A stretch of 22,476 bases of DNA from the IMG/VR virus record IMGVR_UViG_3300042463_000176, positions 1 through 22,476 of that record; one strand, written 5' to 3'. Position 1 is the first letter of the stretch. Each line of letters begins with the position of its first letter. This stretch comes from a virus. Positions 11,252 through 18,267 of the stretch are shown here, piece by piece. The notes under the pieces were generated by a model that saw nothing but the letters and a program-made list of their open reading frames with translations, had not been told where the DNA came from and made no database searches. Made by a program: the position numbers and the translations under genes.

Positions 11252-13213
11252 TTAACCTTTCTTTATAACCGTTTGAGCAAACCACCGATGTCTGCAACTT
11301 GGAGAATGATTGCCATTTGGTTGAGTCCACCAACCGCCTCGCCTATCAAATACGCTATATCCTAATCGTGCTGATATTGCTTCAATCTCTGCTCTTGAAT
11401 ATAACCTATCTAATTGCATTAATCTTGTGCAGAAAAAACGACTTGGATGGTCCGCAGAATTACGTTCATTGCTTGGAATATCTGACCTCCATTCATATGA
11501 ATACCGAACCATAAAACTTGTAGTTGTTGGCTTAGGCGCATTCAATTCGGATAATGGCTTTGATAGTTTCCTTTCAGTGATACCTCTTGAAACTGAACTT
11601 CCAACTATGCCTCTTTTTTCTAAGCCATCTAAGACACGATTTACAATATCTTTGTCCACTCCAATAGTTCCAGCAATAACCTCAGCAGTTATTCTTTTAT
11701 CCTTTTGAATCAAGTCCAATATATTAGCCTCTAATCCTGATAATGCTTGCTCGGCAAATTCTAAATGCAAAGCCTCCTCTAATTCATTCGGAACTTGACT
11801 AAATACCTCTCTTGATTTAAAGATTGAATAGTCTGCCTTAGAAACACCAAATTCTTCGAATACACTTACAACCTCATCTTCGCTAAACTTAAAGCCACTT
11901 GGCGCAGTTGGAATATTCTCTCCACCTTGCTCGGGTATTAAACCAACCAAAGAACGAATTTCGTTTGCAGTCATTGACTCAAGTACCTTATTAGCAACCA
12001 ATGGACTTAATGAATTAATCGCATCAATTACATCCTGAGAAGTTGAAGAAGTTTTAGCCTCCAATGCTGGCGCTCCTAACTTTTCACGAATCTCGTCTTT
12101 TGTTAAATTTGCTGCAATGATTGCTTCGCCAAACTCTATGCCAATCGGCTCGACTGGAACGATTTGGAGTTCACTATTAGCACCGTGTAATTTGGCAAGT
12201 AAACTGAATACTTGCTCAAGAAATATTTGCTTATCATTTACGTAAGTATTTTTAAAAATCTCGTAAGAATCTCGCATTTGTTGGCGAGTTCCCAATTGAC
12301 CTGGAGTTGAAATACCAAACAAATCGGGAGCAGTAATCTGATGCCCAGCAAAGATATTTTGCTGAATCATTTTATCTACATTACCGAAATCTTCTTTAGT
12401 AATATCCGAAGCACCTAAATCCTCAATGACTGGCTTTCTTGAAGCATCATTAACAAATGAAAGTATAAACTTTTTGCCATCACTACCCGTAAACCTATCA
12501 GTAAACTTTCGTTCAATTTGGCGCTTCTCGTCATCCGATGGCTCGCCATTTGGTAACGTAATTAATTTAGATGCACTAAATCCCGTTTGAGCATTACCTA
12601 AAACGTGCTTAGATATTTCAATATCTGATTCAACGTAATTTAAAGCACCGAAATAACCTGGCAATGCATAGGCATTCAAGTTAGGTCGATACTCCTTTAA
12701 ATACATTATCTGAGTGCCTTGTCGTAACTGAGAATTAAATCCGTTGTAAACCTCTCTTTTGTACTTCCTATCTTCCCAATTCTCTGAATACCAAAACTGA
12801 GTATTATCAGCATTTGTACGAATCTTAGTATAATCAACGTGATAAACCTCAGCAAGATTTTCACCCGTTACACTCCATATAATTTGCAAGTAAGCGCCTC
12901 CAAATAACTCAATATCAATAGATGCCTTTCTTAATACTTCGGTCAACGACTCCACTCGGTTGGCTTGTGCGATGAATTGTTCACCAATAGGGTCAACGCC
13001 CTCTTTGATTTTGAAGCCATTCCCAGTTATGTAGTTGACCTTACCTTTAATTATCGCGTTATGCTTGGCAGACTTATTGTATAAATCGACCAAATAGTTA
13101 GGATAATCATTCTTTTTCCCGAACTCAATATAACCTTCTCCTTCGCCTTTCTTCTCTCGGTATTCGGGTTGCCTTGCTTCCGCAAAGGTCAGGACCATTA
13201 ATTGATTGCTCAT
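11252..13213 (-). CDS. Portal protein with C-terminal winged-helix-like and MuF-like extensions (653 aa)
   Basis: Residues 30-365 are a phage portal: NDYPNYLVDLYNKSAKHNAI, the KVNYITGNGFKI strand, LRKASIDIELFGGAYLQIIW, and HQITAPDLFGISTPGQLGTR near the stem/crown region. Portals form the dodecameric ring through which DNA is packaged and ejected. After a helical region (370-490), residues 495-540 look like a small winged helix (ILDLIQKDKRITAEVIAGTI, then DKDIVNRVLDGLEKRGIV). The last 87 residues hold ADHPSRFFCTRLM, a GWW segment and SPSCRHRW, with H589, C595, C640 and H642 as possible metal ligands, resembling the end of MuF-type minor head proteins. It is longer than usual (about 400-500 aa). 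It overlaps the upstream gene by 4 bases. Portal call strong; extension calls tentative. Confidence 0.88.
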   Translation of the reverse strand: MSNQLMVLTFAEARQPEYREKKGEGEGYIEFGKKNDYPNYLVDLYNKSAKHNAIIKGKVNYITGNGFKIKEGVDPIGEQFIAQANRVESLTEVLRKASIDIELFGGAYLQIIWSVTGENLAEVYHVDYTKIRTNADNTQFWYSENWEDRKYKREVYNGFNSQLRQGTQIMYLKEYRPNLNAYALPGYFGALNYVESDIEISKHVLGNAQTGFSASKLITLPNGEPSDDEKRQIERKFTDRFTGSDGKKFILSFVNDASRKPVIEDLGASDITKEDFGNVDKMIQQNIFAGHQITAPDLFGISTPGQLGTRQQMRDSYEIFKNTYVNDKQIFLEQVFSLLAKLHGANSELQIVPVEPIGIEFGEAIIAANLTKDEIREKLGAPALEAKTSSTSQDVIDAINSLSPLVANKVLESMTANEIRSLVGLIPEQGGENIPTAPSGFKFSEDEVVSVFEEFGVSKADYSIFKSREVFSQVPNELEEALHLEFAEQALSGLEANILDLIQKDKRITAEVIAGTIGVDKDIVNRVLDGLEKRGIVGSSVSRGITERKLSKPLSELNAPKPTTTSFMVRYSYEWRSDIPSNERNSADHPSRFFCTRLMQLDRLYSRAEIEAISARLGYSVFDRRGGWWTQPNGNHSPSCRHRWFAQTVIKKG

Positions 13214-13596
13214 ATATCTCTTACTTTGTAAGTGTTTGTTTGGTTGCTATATGTTGTAAAACTAAATTGACTCGTGTCATTTAATGTCGCTTGTCCACTT
13301 TCAACCATTGAAGTAGCATTTGCTGGTATTAAATTAGAAGTAGAAACTTGCTCATAAATCTGATATGACCATTCGCCTGGTAATTTCCCCGTAAAATAAG
13401 AATTTACCGTAATATTAAAAGCATTAAATCTTTCTTGGTATGTAGATAAATCGGCACTATTTAAAATTACAAAAGCAACCGTTTCATTTGTATTTCGTGA
13501 CTTAAAATAAAATAACCAATTAGGCGAAGTAAGTGTTGCCTTCTCGCTTAATGTTAAAATTATCTTATTGACTTGACCTTTGATTAAATGTATCAT
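13210..13596 (-). CDS. Hypothetical virion-module protein (128 aa)
   Basis: A beta-rich protein: VNKIILTLSEKATLTSPNWL, FYFKSRNTNETVAFVIL, then LPGEWSYQIYEQVSTSNLIP and VESGQATLNDTSQFSF. It lacks a signal peptide or membrane helix. I have the impression of similar proteins next to tail-tube and portal genes in Bacteroidota phages, but know no function; an Ig-like decoration or neck protein is possible. Its stop overlaps the portal ATG by 4 bases. It is the first gene after the hairpin terminator at 13631-13656 and has no clear promoter of its own, so it depends on read-through or an unrecognised start site. Confidence 0.7.
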   Translation of the reverse strand: MIHLIKGQVNKIILTLSEKATLTSPNWLFYFKSRNTNETVAFVILNSADLSTYQERFNAFNITVNSYFTGKLPGEWSYQIYEQVSTSNLIPANATSMVESGQATLNDTSQFSFTTYSNQTNTYKVRDI

Positions 13597-13630
13597 CTAA
13601 TATAAATAGCATTAACAAAATTGTTTATAT

Positions 13631-13656
13631 AAAAAAAGGGGAAGCATCTGCTCCCC
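13631..13656 (-). terminator. Intrinsic terminator after the tail tube gene
   Basis: On the minus strand GGGGA (13656-13652) pairs with TCCCC (13642-13638), with an inner GC/GC continuation around the small loop AGAT, followed by a run of seven T (13637-13631). It lies 26 bases after the stop of the probable tube gene and 35 bases before the next start. Confidence 0.8.
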
Positions 13657-13682
13657 CCTTACCCGTCAACCAAACGACTATC

Positions 13683-14204
13683 TTAAGCGCCTGGAGTAGT
13701 CAATGCGGTATAAACGCCTGAAGCTACCGTAGGTGCTAATTCTTTCTCTTGTGCGGAGAAAGTCAAAGTATAACCTGAACGGTCTCCTTGAGCAGTTCCA
13801 GTTGCACCGTTTCCACCAGTGATGTTAATGCCGTTTAAACGACCTAACAACCAAGTGTTATCATTATTGTCTTTTACAACACATAACAACGTATTCTGAG
13901 CCAACAAAAGAATTTCGTTTCTTGTTGACACTTGTAATTTATTCAATACTATCGATAATTCTTGAGCATAGAAAACCGTACCATTTTGGACGTTAGCATT
14001 AATGTTTTCAGTCAAAGAAGCAGTACCAGGTACTAACTCATATTTCCAAAATCTTTTACCAGCTACTTTAGTTAATGCTGAAACCGAACCCGAAGCAACG
14101 GTAATTGCACTAATATTTCCTTTTTCGATAAAATACACTTCTGTTATTCCACCTAATGAATCACGACAATCTAAAGAATATCCTTGAGTTAAAGCACACG
14201 GCAT
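13683..14204 (-). CDS. Probable major tail tube protein (173 aa)
   Basis: The sequence MPCALTQGYSLDCRDSLGGI, then VYFIEKGNISAITVASG, YAQELSIVLNKLQVSTRNEI, LLAQNTLLCVVKDNNDN and GDRSGYTLTFSAQEKELAP is a pattern I recognise as very common in Bacteroidota phages and prophages. The beta-rich fold, size (about 170 aa) and isolated strong expression context fit a tail tube subunit that polymerises around the tape measure. No experimental assignment is known to me. It sits alone between two hairpin terminators, one after the capsid gene and one after itself, as expected for a protein needed in many copies. A DNA-packaging or neck role is the main alternative. Confidence 0.75.
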   Translation of the reverse strand: MPCALTQGYSLDCRDSLGGITEVYFIEKGNISAITVASGSVSALTKVAGKRFWKYELVPGTASLTENINANVQNGTVFYAQELSIVLNKLQVSTRNEILLLAQNTLLCVVKDNNDNTWLLGRLNGINITGGNGATGTAQGDRSGYTLTFSAQEKELAPTVASGVYTALTTPGA

Positions 14205-14226
14205 AATTATTTTTCTTTAAAGTGTT

Positions 14227-14264
14227 AAAAATTCGGGCAGTCACAACCAAGCAATCTGCCCGAA
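14227..14264 (-). terminator. Intrinsic terminator after the major capsid gene
   Basis: A perfect 9-bp stem TTCGGGCAG/CTGCCCGAA (14264-14256 with 14240-14232) has a 15-nt loop and is followed on the minus strand by TTTTT. It lies 16 bases after the capsid stop and 22 bases before the next ATG. With no clear promoter beyond it, it probably terminates only part of the transcripts or protects the capsid mRNA 3' end. Confidence 0.82.
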
Positions 14265-14280
14265 CTTATTTGTAAGATTA

Positions 14281-15243
14281 TTAAGCTAAGATGAAATCAA
14301 CCATCTCATCAGGGAATGCAAACTGCACACCGAACTTAAATGCTGCCATGAACTTAATGTTCATTGCATATGGGTCATGCAACAATTCGAATTGCTCTTC
14401 CTCGTTTAACAAGTCAGTACCGATGAACAAGTTAGAAACTCTTGAAGCATAAATCTTAGAAGTTCCGTTCAATCCTTGAACTGCGATAACCTTGATAGTA
14501 GTACCTGGCAAAGTTAATTCTCCAGTTGCAGCACCATCAAAAGTGTAAGCAAACAAGTTAGCATTTTTCAATGCGATTGTGTAAGTACGGAATACATCGT
14601 TTCCAACAAAGATAGCAACGTCATCCTTATCAACAATTTGCGCTGGAATAGCCTTGTAAACTGAATCCAAAACTGCAATCACGTTTGAAGTAGTGATACC
14701 AGCAGAAGCAGCCAAAGGAGTTCCGTAATAAGTAGTTGTGTTAGCGTGAACAACTGAAGCAGAAGCAGCAGCAACTAATTTCACAAAACCATCAAACTTA
14801 TTCAAGTTACCATTTGCAGAAGCAGAATCTCCAGTCCAAATAGCAGTTTCTAATTGAGAAGAAATACGAGACGCTTTCTTAGAAGTATAATCAGCAGCGA
14901 AAGCGATTGAATCGTAAGTGCTTCCAGCAGATAATGCTTTTTGTAAATACTTAGACTCTAATCCTTTTGGACATAATGCCTCTTGTACCTTAATTTTACC
15001 AACCGTTACACTACGCTGAGTGAAAGTAGTTGTACCTGATGCGTTGAAACCGCAATCGCTATCATCTTGAAAGAAAGCATCAGTATCCATGATACCAATT
15101 TTCTCAGAAGATTTTACTCCAACTAAAACGTTTCCTTGAGACTTAATCAAAGAAGCAGTTTTTGAGCCAAGAACTGAAGACGTTACTAATAATGCTTCGT
15201 TTTCTTTGGCGTAATCCGTTAATGAACTTACAACAAATGCCAT
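14281..15243 (-). CDS. Major capsid protein (320 aa)
   Basis: I call this the capsid from its place directly after protease and scaffold genes, its size, and its sequence style: TDYAKENEALLVTSSVLGSK, KIGIMDTDAFFQDDSDCGFN, VKIQ-like strands KIKVQEALCPKGLESKYLQK, VYKAIPAQIVDKDDVAIFVG, and LGT-like C-terminal YAMNIKFMAAFKFGVQFAFP. The long Ala/Ser-rich middle and the VFVG-type beta segment before the last third suit an HK97-like fold with an A-domain and P-domain. Roughly 415 copies would build a T=7 head; the T number here is unknown. The codons look more regular (GCA/GCT, AAC, ATC rich) than in the neighbours, as expected for strong expression. A terminator hairpin follows. Confidence 0.88.
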   Translation of the reverse strand: MAFVVSSLTDYAKENEALLVTSSVLGSKTASLIKSQGNVLVGVKSSEKIGIMDTDAFFQDDSDCGFNASGTTTFTQRSVTVGKIKVQEALCPKGLESKYLQKALSAGSTYDSIAFAADYTSKKASRISSQLETAIWTGDSASANGNLNKFDGFVKLVAAASASVVHANTTTYYGTPLAASAGITTSNVIAVLDSVYKAIPAQIVDKDDVAIFVGNDVFRTYTIALKNANLFAYTFDGAATGELTLPGTTIKVIAVQGLNGTSKIYASRVSNLFIGTDLLNEEEQFELLHDPYAMNIKFMAAFKFGVQFAFPDEMVDFILA

Positions 15244-15264
15244 AATTTTTCTTTTTTAAAATTT

Positions 15265-15849
15265 TTAATTTAAAGTTTTTACTCTTTCCAAGAATCGCTC
15301 TATCTTGTCAGCCTTTGGCTCAACGATTCTAAAGTTATTTTTTGGGTTTTGAATTGGGTCAGCAACTGGAGTTTTTGAAAATCCTTCCAATACGCTTAGC
15401 ATTTCACTAAATCCTTGATTAAACTTGCTCTCTAATTCTCCTAACTTGTTTTTCAAAGCCTCATTCTCGGCTTGCAAGTAAGAAATAGTTGAGTTCATTT
15501 CATCAAATTGAGAATCTGCTTCCATTTCCATAGGAGCTTCTTCTTCAGATGGTGCTTCAGCCTGAGGGGTTTCAATTCCTTCAACCTTTCCACCAACGAC
15601 AGAAATCATAGTTCCATCAGCTAATTCATACTCGCCATCGGGAGCAGAAACTGAGTTACCTGATTCATCAACAAGCATAGCATCTCCACCAATCTCCAAA
15701 CCTGATAAGTCAATCTTACTTCCATCTTTAAGGTCGTAAGTTTCAAATACCAATTGAGTAGCTGGCTCTGATGCAATTTCTTCAGTTTGCTCAACGGTAT
15801 TATCCGCTAACAAAACTTTAATTTTTTCAATTGCTTCTGAAACGTTCAT
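15265..15849 (-). CDS. Probable capsid scaffolding protein (194 aa)
   Basis: It lies between protease and capsid, where scaffolds are encoded. The N-terminal 90 residues contain a small beta domain (TYDLKDGSKIDLSGLEIGGD, DGEYELADGTMISVVGGKVE). An acidic linker (SEEEAPMEMEADSQF) leads to a coiled coil (TISYLQAENEALKNKLGELE, 120-150) and a basic C-terminus (DKIERFLERVKTLN) that could bind the inner capsid surface. Acidic linker, coiled coil and basic tail are the standard scaffold recipe. It would be degraded by the maturation protease. The start is preceded by an A-rich leader in a 55-base spacer with no recognised promoter. Confidence 0.78.
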   Translation of the reverse strand: MNVSEAIEKIKVLLADNTVEQTEEIASEPATQLVFETYDLKDGSKIDLSGLEIGGDAMLVDESGNSVSAPDGEYELADGTMISVVGGKVEGIETPQAEAPSEEEAPMEMEADSQFDEMNSTISYLQAENEALKNKLGELESKFNQGFSEMLSVLEGFSKTPVADPIQNPKNNFRIVEPKADKIERFLERVKTLN

Positions 15850-15904
15850 AAATTGTTTTTACTATTGTTTGATTATAAATACTGATACTAAAATACTTTA
15901 TCCT

Positions 15905-16495
15905 TTAAACTTGTTCTAAAATCGAACATATCTCCGACCATAGCGATTCCTCAACGCTCATCGGTTGCTTTTCTTTCTTATAATTAAATATGCCCTCAAC
16001 ACTAAATCCTTTAAACTCCCCTGATTTAATCTTATTCCAAACCGATTCGTTTTCGACTTTAAAACTTCCAAACCAAGAACCTTCAGGTGCATCCTCAAAT
16101 CCTTTCATTGCCATTACTCCCCGTGATGAATCCACAATAAACGATTCGTACATCGTTACTCCTTCAACTGCTAAAGCCTCATCGTGCATCAAGTTTACGT
16201 TTGACTGATAACCTTTCTTAAAGAACTTTTGCGCTATCTTCTCAATCGTATCTTTTGTAAACGTAACGTAATACTCGCCATTTTGGTCATTGCGATAAAT
16301 AGGAGTTTCAGCCAACATCAAAGGACCTGAAACAATTCTTCTATCCTCTGATTGAATAACAAACTTAGCCTTGTCTTCTTTAAACTTTAGGAAATCTCTT
16401 TCTATTGCTGGTCTGTCTACCAAAGCAACGAAGTCAACCTCAACATCATCGTTTAAATCTTCGCTTATTTCTAATTGATAAATTGGTAATTTCAT
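15905..16495 (-). CDS. XkdF-like prohead (head maturation) serine protease (196 aa)
   Basis: Head proteases cleave scaffold and capsid proteins during head maturation. The fold signature is present: VDFVALVDRPAIERDFLKF, then a strand-rich region with GPLMLAETPIYR and VNLMHD (His104, likely base), then GSWFGSFKVENESVWNKIKS and GEFKGFSVEGIF with Ser165 as the likely nucleophile. This is the XkdF-like branch of herpesvirus-type serine proteases. It lies immediately before scaffold and capsid genes in the normal order, but directly after the tape measure gene, 11 bases downstream, which is unusual. A C-terminal tail (MSVEESLWSEICSILEQ) may be an autocleaved linker. Confidence 0.88.
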   Translation of the reverse strand: MKLPIYQLEISEDLNDDVEVDFVALVDRPAIERDFLKFKEDKAKFVIQSEDRRIVSGPLMLAETPIYRNDQNGEYYVTFTKDTIEKIAQKFFKKGYQSNVNLMHDEALAVEGVTMYESFIVDSSRGVMAMKGFEDAPEGSWFGSFKVENESVWNKIKSGEFKGFSVEGIFNYKKEKQPMSVEESLWSEICSILEQV

Positions 16496-16506
16496 ATTAT
16501 TTGTTT

Positions 16507-18258
16507 TTATATTCTTGCAGAGTTTTCAATTCTTCTTATTCTTTTTTGACTTCCCGTAATATCTGATTCAACTACGTAGGCTCTTGCTGCCACGTTTCCA
16601 ATTGCATTTAAAGAAGTTTGGTCTAAAGCCGTTGGCGCATTAGGAGTAAAACTCGGAGGTACTGGTGCTGCCGATAGTCTTGCTCCGCCTCCGCCTCCAC
16701 TTGAATCAGTAACTCCAGGCATACTTGGTAATGGAGTATTAATAATTGATTGAACACTTAATAAACCTTGAGCGATTGTCGCTGCCGCTGCAATAAAGTT
16801 AAATGGCGGAGGCAATTTCAAAGCAGCCGTTGCTCCAACATAAGTGTTAATCGTAGCATCTGCAATACCTAATGCCTTGCCAGCAACCGTACCTTCTCCA
16901 GCCAATTGCATTCCAGTACGAAGAGCATTGCTAACAATACCTAATTTTTGCTCTTGAGTTAATTGGGCAATCTTTACTTCGGCATCAGCACTTGCTTTAA
17001 TTGACCTATCCATTGCAGAAGTTACTAATGCTACGGTCTTAGGCTTATTGTTTTGAATTACATCAAAGACATTCTTAACATCTTTTAATTGTTTTACTTC
17101 AGACTTGGTAGATTCTCTTTTAATCTTATCAATTTCTTCAGCCGACTTTCTTGTTAATTCTGCTTTTAATCTTTCGTTATCAGCAAATAAAGTTAAATCC
17201 GCTTCTAATTGTTGTCTTACTTTTAATATCTTTTTTTGCTCATCCGTTAAGTTAGCCTCCGCAAGTTCTTCTAATCTTTTAATTCTTGCATTCTCATTCT
17301 CAATCTCTTTATCAATCTTTTCGTTTTGATTTTTAAGATATTCATCATCGCCTTTCTTTTGGGTAGCTAAAACGGATTTTTTATAATTGCCTTCAATAAC
17401 AACTAAATCATTTTTTGCATTAGCTAAATTCTTTGTTTCTTCTTCACTTAATTTTATTCCATTACGTTTCTTTGCCTCAAGTACATTAATATCTTCTTTC
17501 GCTATTTGCTTACGTTTCTCAGATAAATCTTTCTCAGATGCGCCTTGTGATTCAAGAACTTTTAATTCTCTTTCATATTGCTCTTTGCGACCTTTAGAAT
17601 TTTTAGCATATATTTCAAGCGCCCTATCGGTTTGGGAAGTAATGCCTACAAAATCAGTTACTTTTGTAACTATTGCGCCAATGGCATTAGCTACAAGACC
17701 TAAGCCTGGCACTAATTTTAAAACTGCTTCCCTTACTTTATCAAAGTTGGCAATCAATAAACCTAATCCAATTGCCAAAGCACCAATACCCGAAGCAATG
17801 ATAGCGCCTCTAAGAGTAGTAAATGCTTGCAATACCTGAGTTTTAATTACTAAGGCTAAGTTTTTAAAACCATCGATTGAGCCTAATATTGTATTTAAGC
17901 CTTCAGAAAATGCTAATGCACCTTGTACTTTAAGTAATTGCTTTTGTACGTTTTCTGATTCTACTCCAAACAAAGCTAATGCTCCTTGCGCTCCAGCAAA
18001 TGCTCCAGCAACTCCTTGAATAGATTGACCAAATGCTTTGAATTTAGCATCAGGATTGAAAGCATCAATGGTAGCTTTAGCATCGCCAATACGGTCCTTT
18101 AACTCGGCTGCTCTTTTGGCTGCATTCGCTATCTCTTGAGCAGAAGCGCCAGCAGTATTTTGTAATCGTGCTAATTCTTGAACCGATTCTCTTAATTGAC
18201 TTCGTAAACTTCGTGTGTCCGCTACTAAATCAATACCAACCTTTGCGTTTTCAGCCAT
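16507..18258 (-). CDS. Tail tape measure protein (583 aa)
   Basis: The N-terminus (MAENAKVGIDLVADTRSLRS) and following helices (AQEIANAAKRAAELKDRIGD) are typical of tape measures. Two hydrophobic stretches follow (IIASGIGALAIGLGLLIANF at 152-171 and VPGLGLVANAIGAIVTKV at 183-200). Then comes a long charged coiled-coil region (210-395), an Ala-rich helix with a hydrophobic patch (450-510) and a Gly/Ala/Pro-rich tail. It sets tail length and is ejected with DNA. At about 1.5 angstrom per residue it predicts a tail near 85-90 nm, short for a siphovirus. Its place before the protease gene breaks the canonical order. It starts 9 bases after the baseplate gene stop. Confidence 0.88.
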   Translation of the reverse strand: MAENAKVGIDLVADTRSLRSQLRESVQELARLQNTAGASAQEIANAAKRAAELKDRIGDAKATIDAFNPDAKFKAFGQSIQGVAGAFAGAQGALALFGVESENVQKQLLKVQGALAFSEGLNTILGSIDGFKNLALVIKTQVLQAFTTLRGAIIASGIGALAIGLGLLIANFDKVREAVLKLVPGLGLVANAIGAIVTKVTDFVGITSQTDRALEIYAKNSKGRKEQYERELKVLESQGASEKDLSEKRKQIAKEDINVLEAKKRNGIKLSEEETKNLANAKNDLVVIEGNYKKSVLATQKKGDDEYLKNQNEKIDKEIENENARIKRLEELAEANLTDEQKKILKVRQQLEADLTLFADNERLKAELTRKSAEEIDKIKRESTKSEVKQLKDVKNVFDVIQNNKPKTVALVTSAMDRSIKASADAEVKIAQLTQEQKLGIVSNALRTGMQLAGEGTVAGKALGIADATINTYVGATAALKLPPPFNFIAAAATIAQGLLSVQSIINTPLPSMPGVTDSSGGGGGARLSAAPVPPSFTPNAPTALDQTSLNAIGNVAARAYVVESDITGSQKRIRRIENSARI

Positions 18259-18267
18259 CTCTTAATT

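Noticed and set aside
11427-11708. Plus-strand ORF of 93 aa (and overlapping shorter ones)
   Set aside because: Antisense to the portal C-terminal extension, which has clear coding features on the minus strand.
17387-17839. Plus-strand ORF of 150 aa
   Set aside because: Antisense to the tape measure coiled coil; Ser/Phe/Leu-rich shadow composition and no leader or neighbours on that strand.
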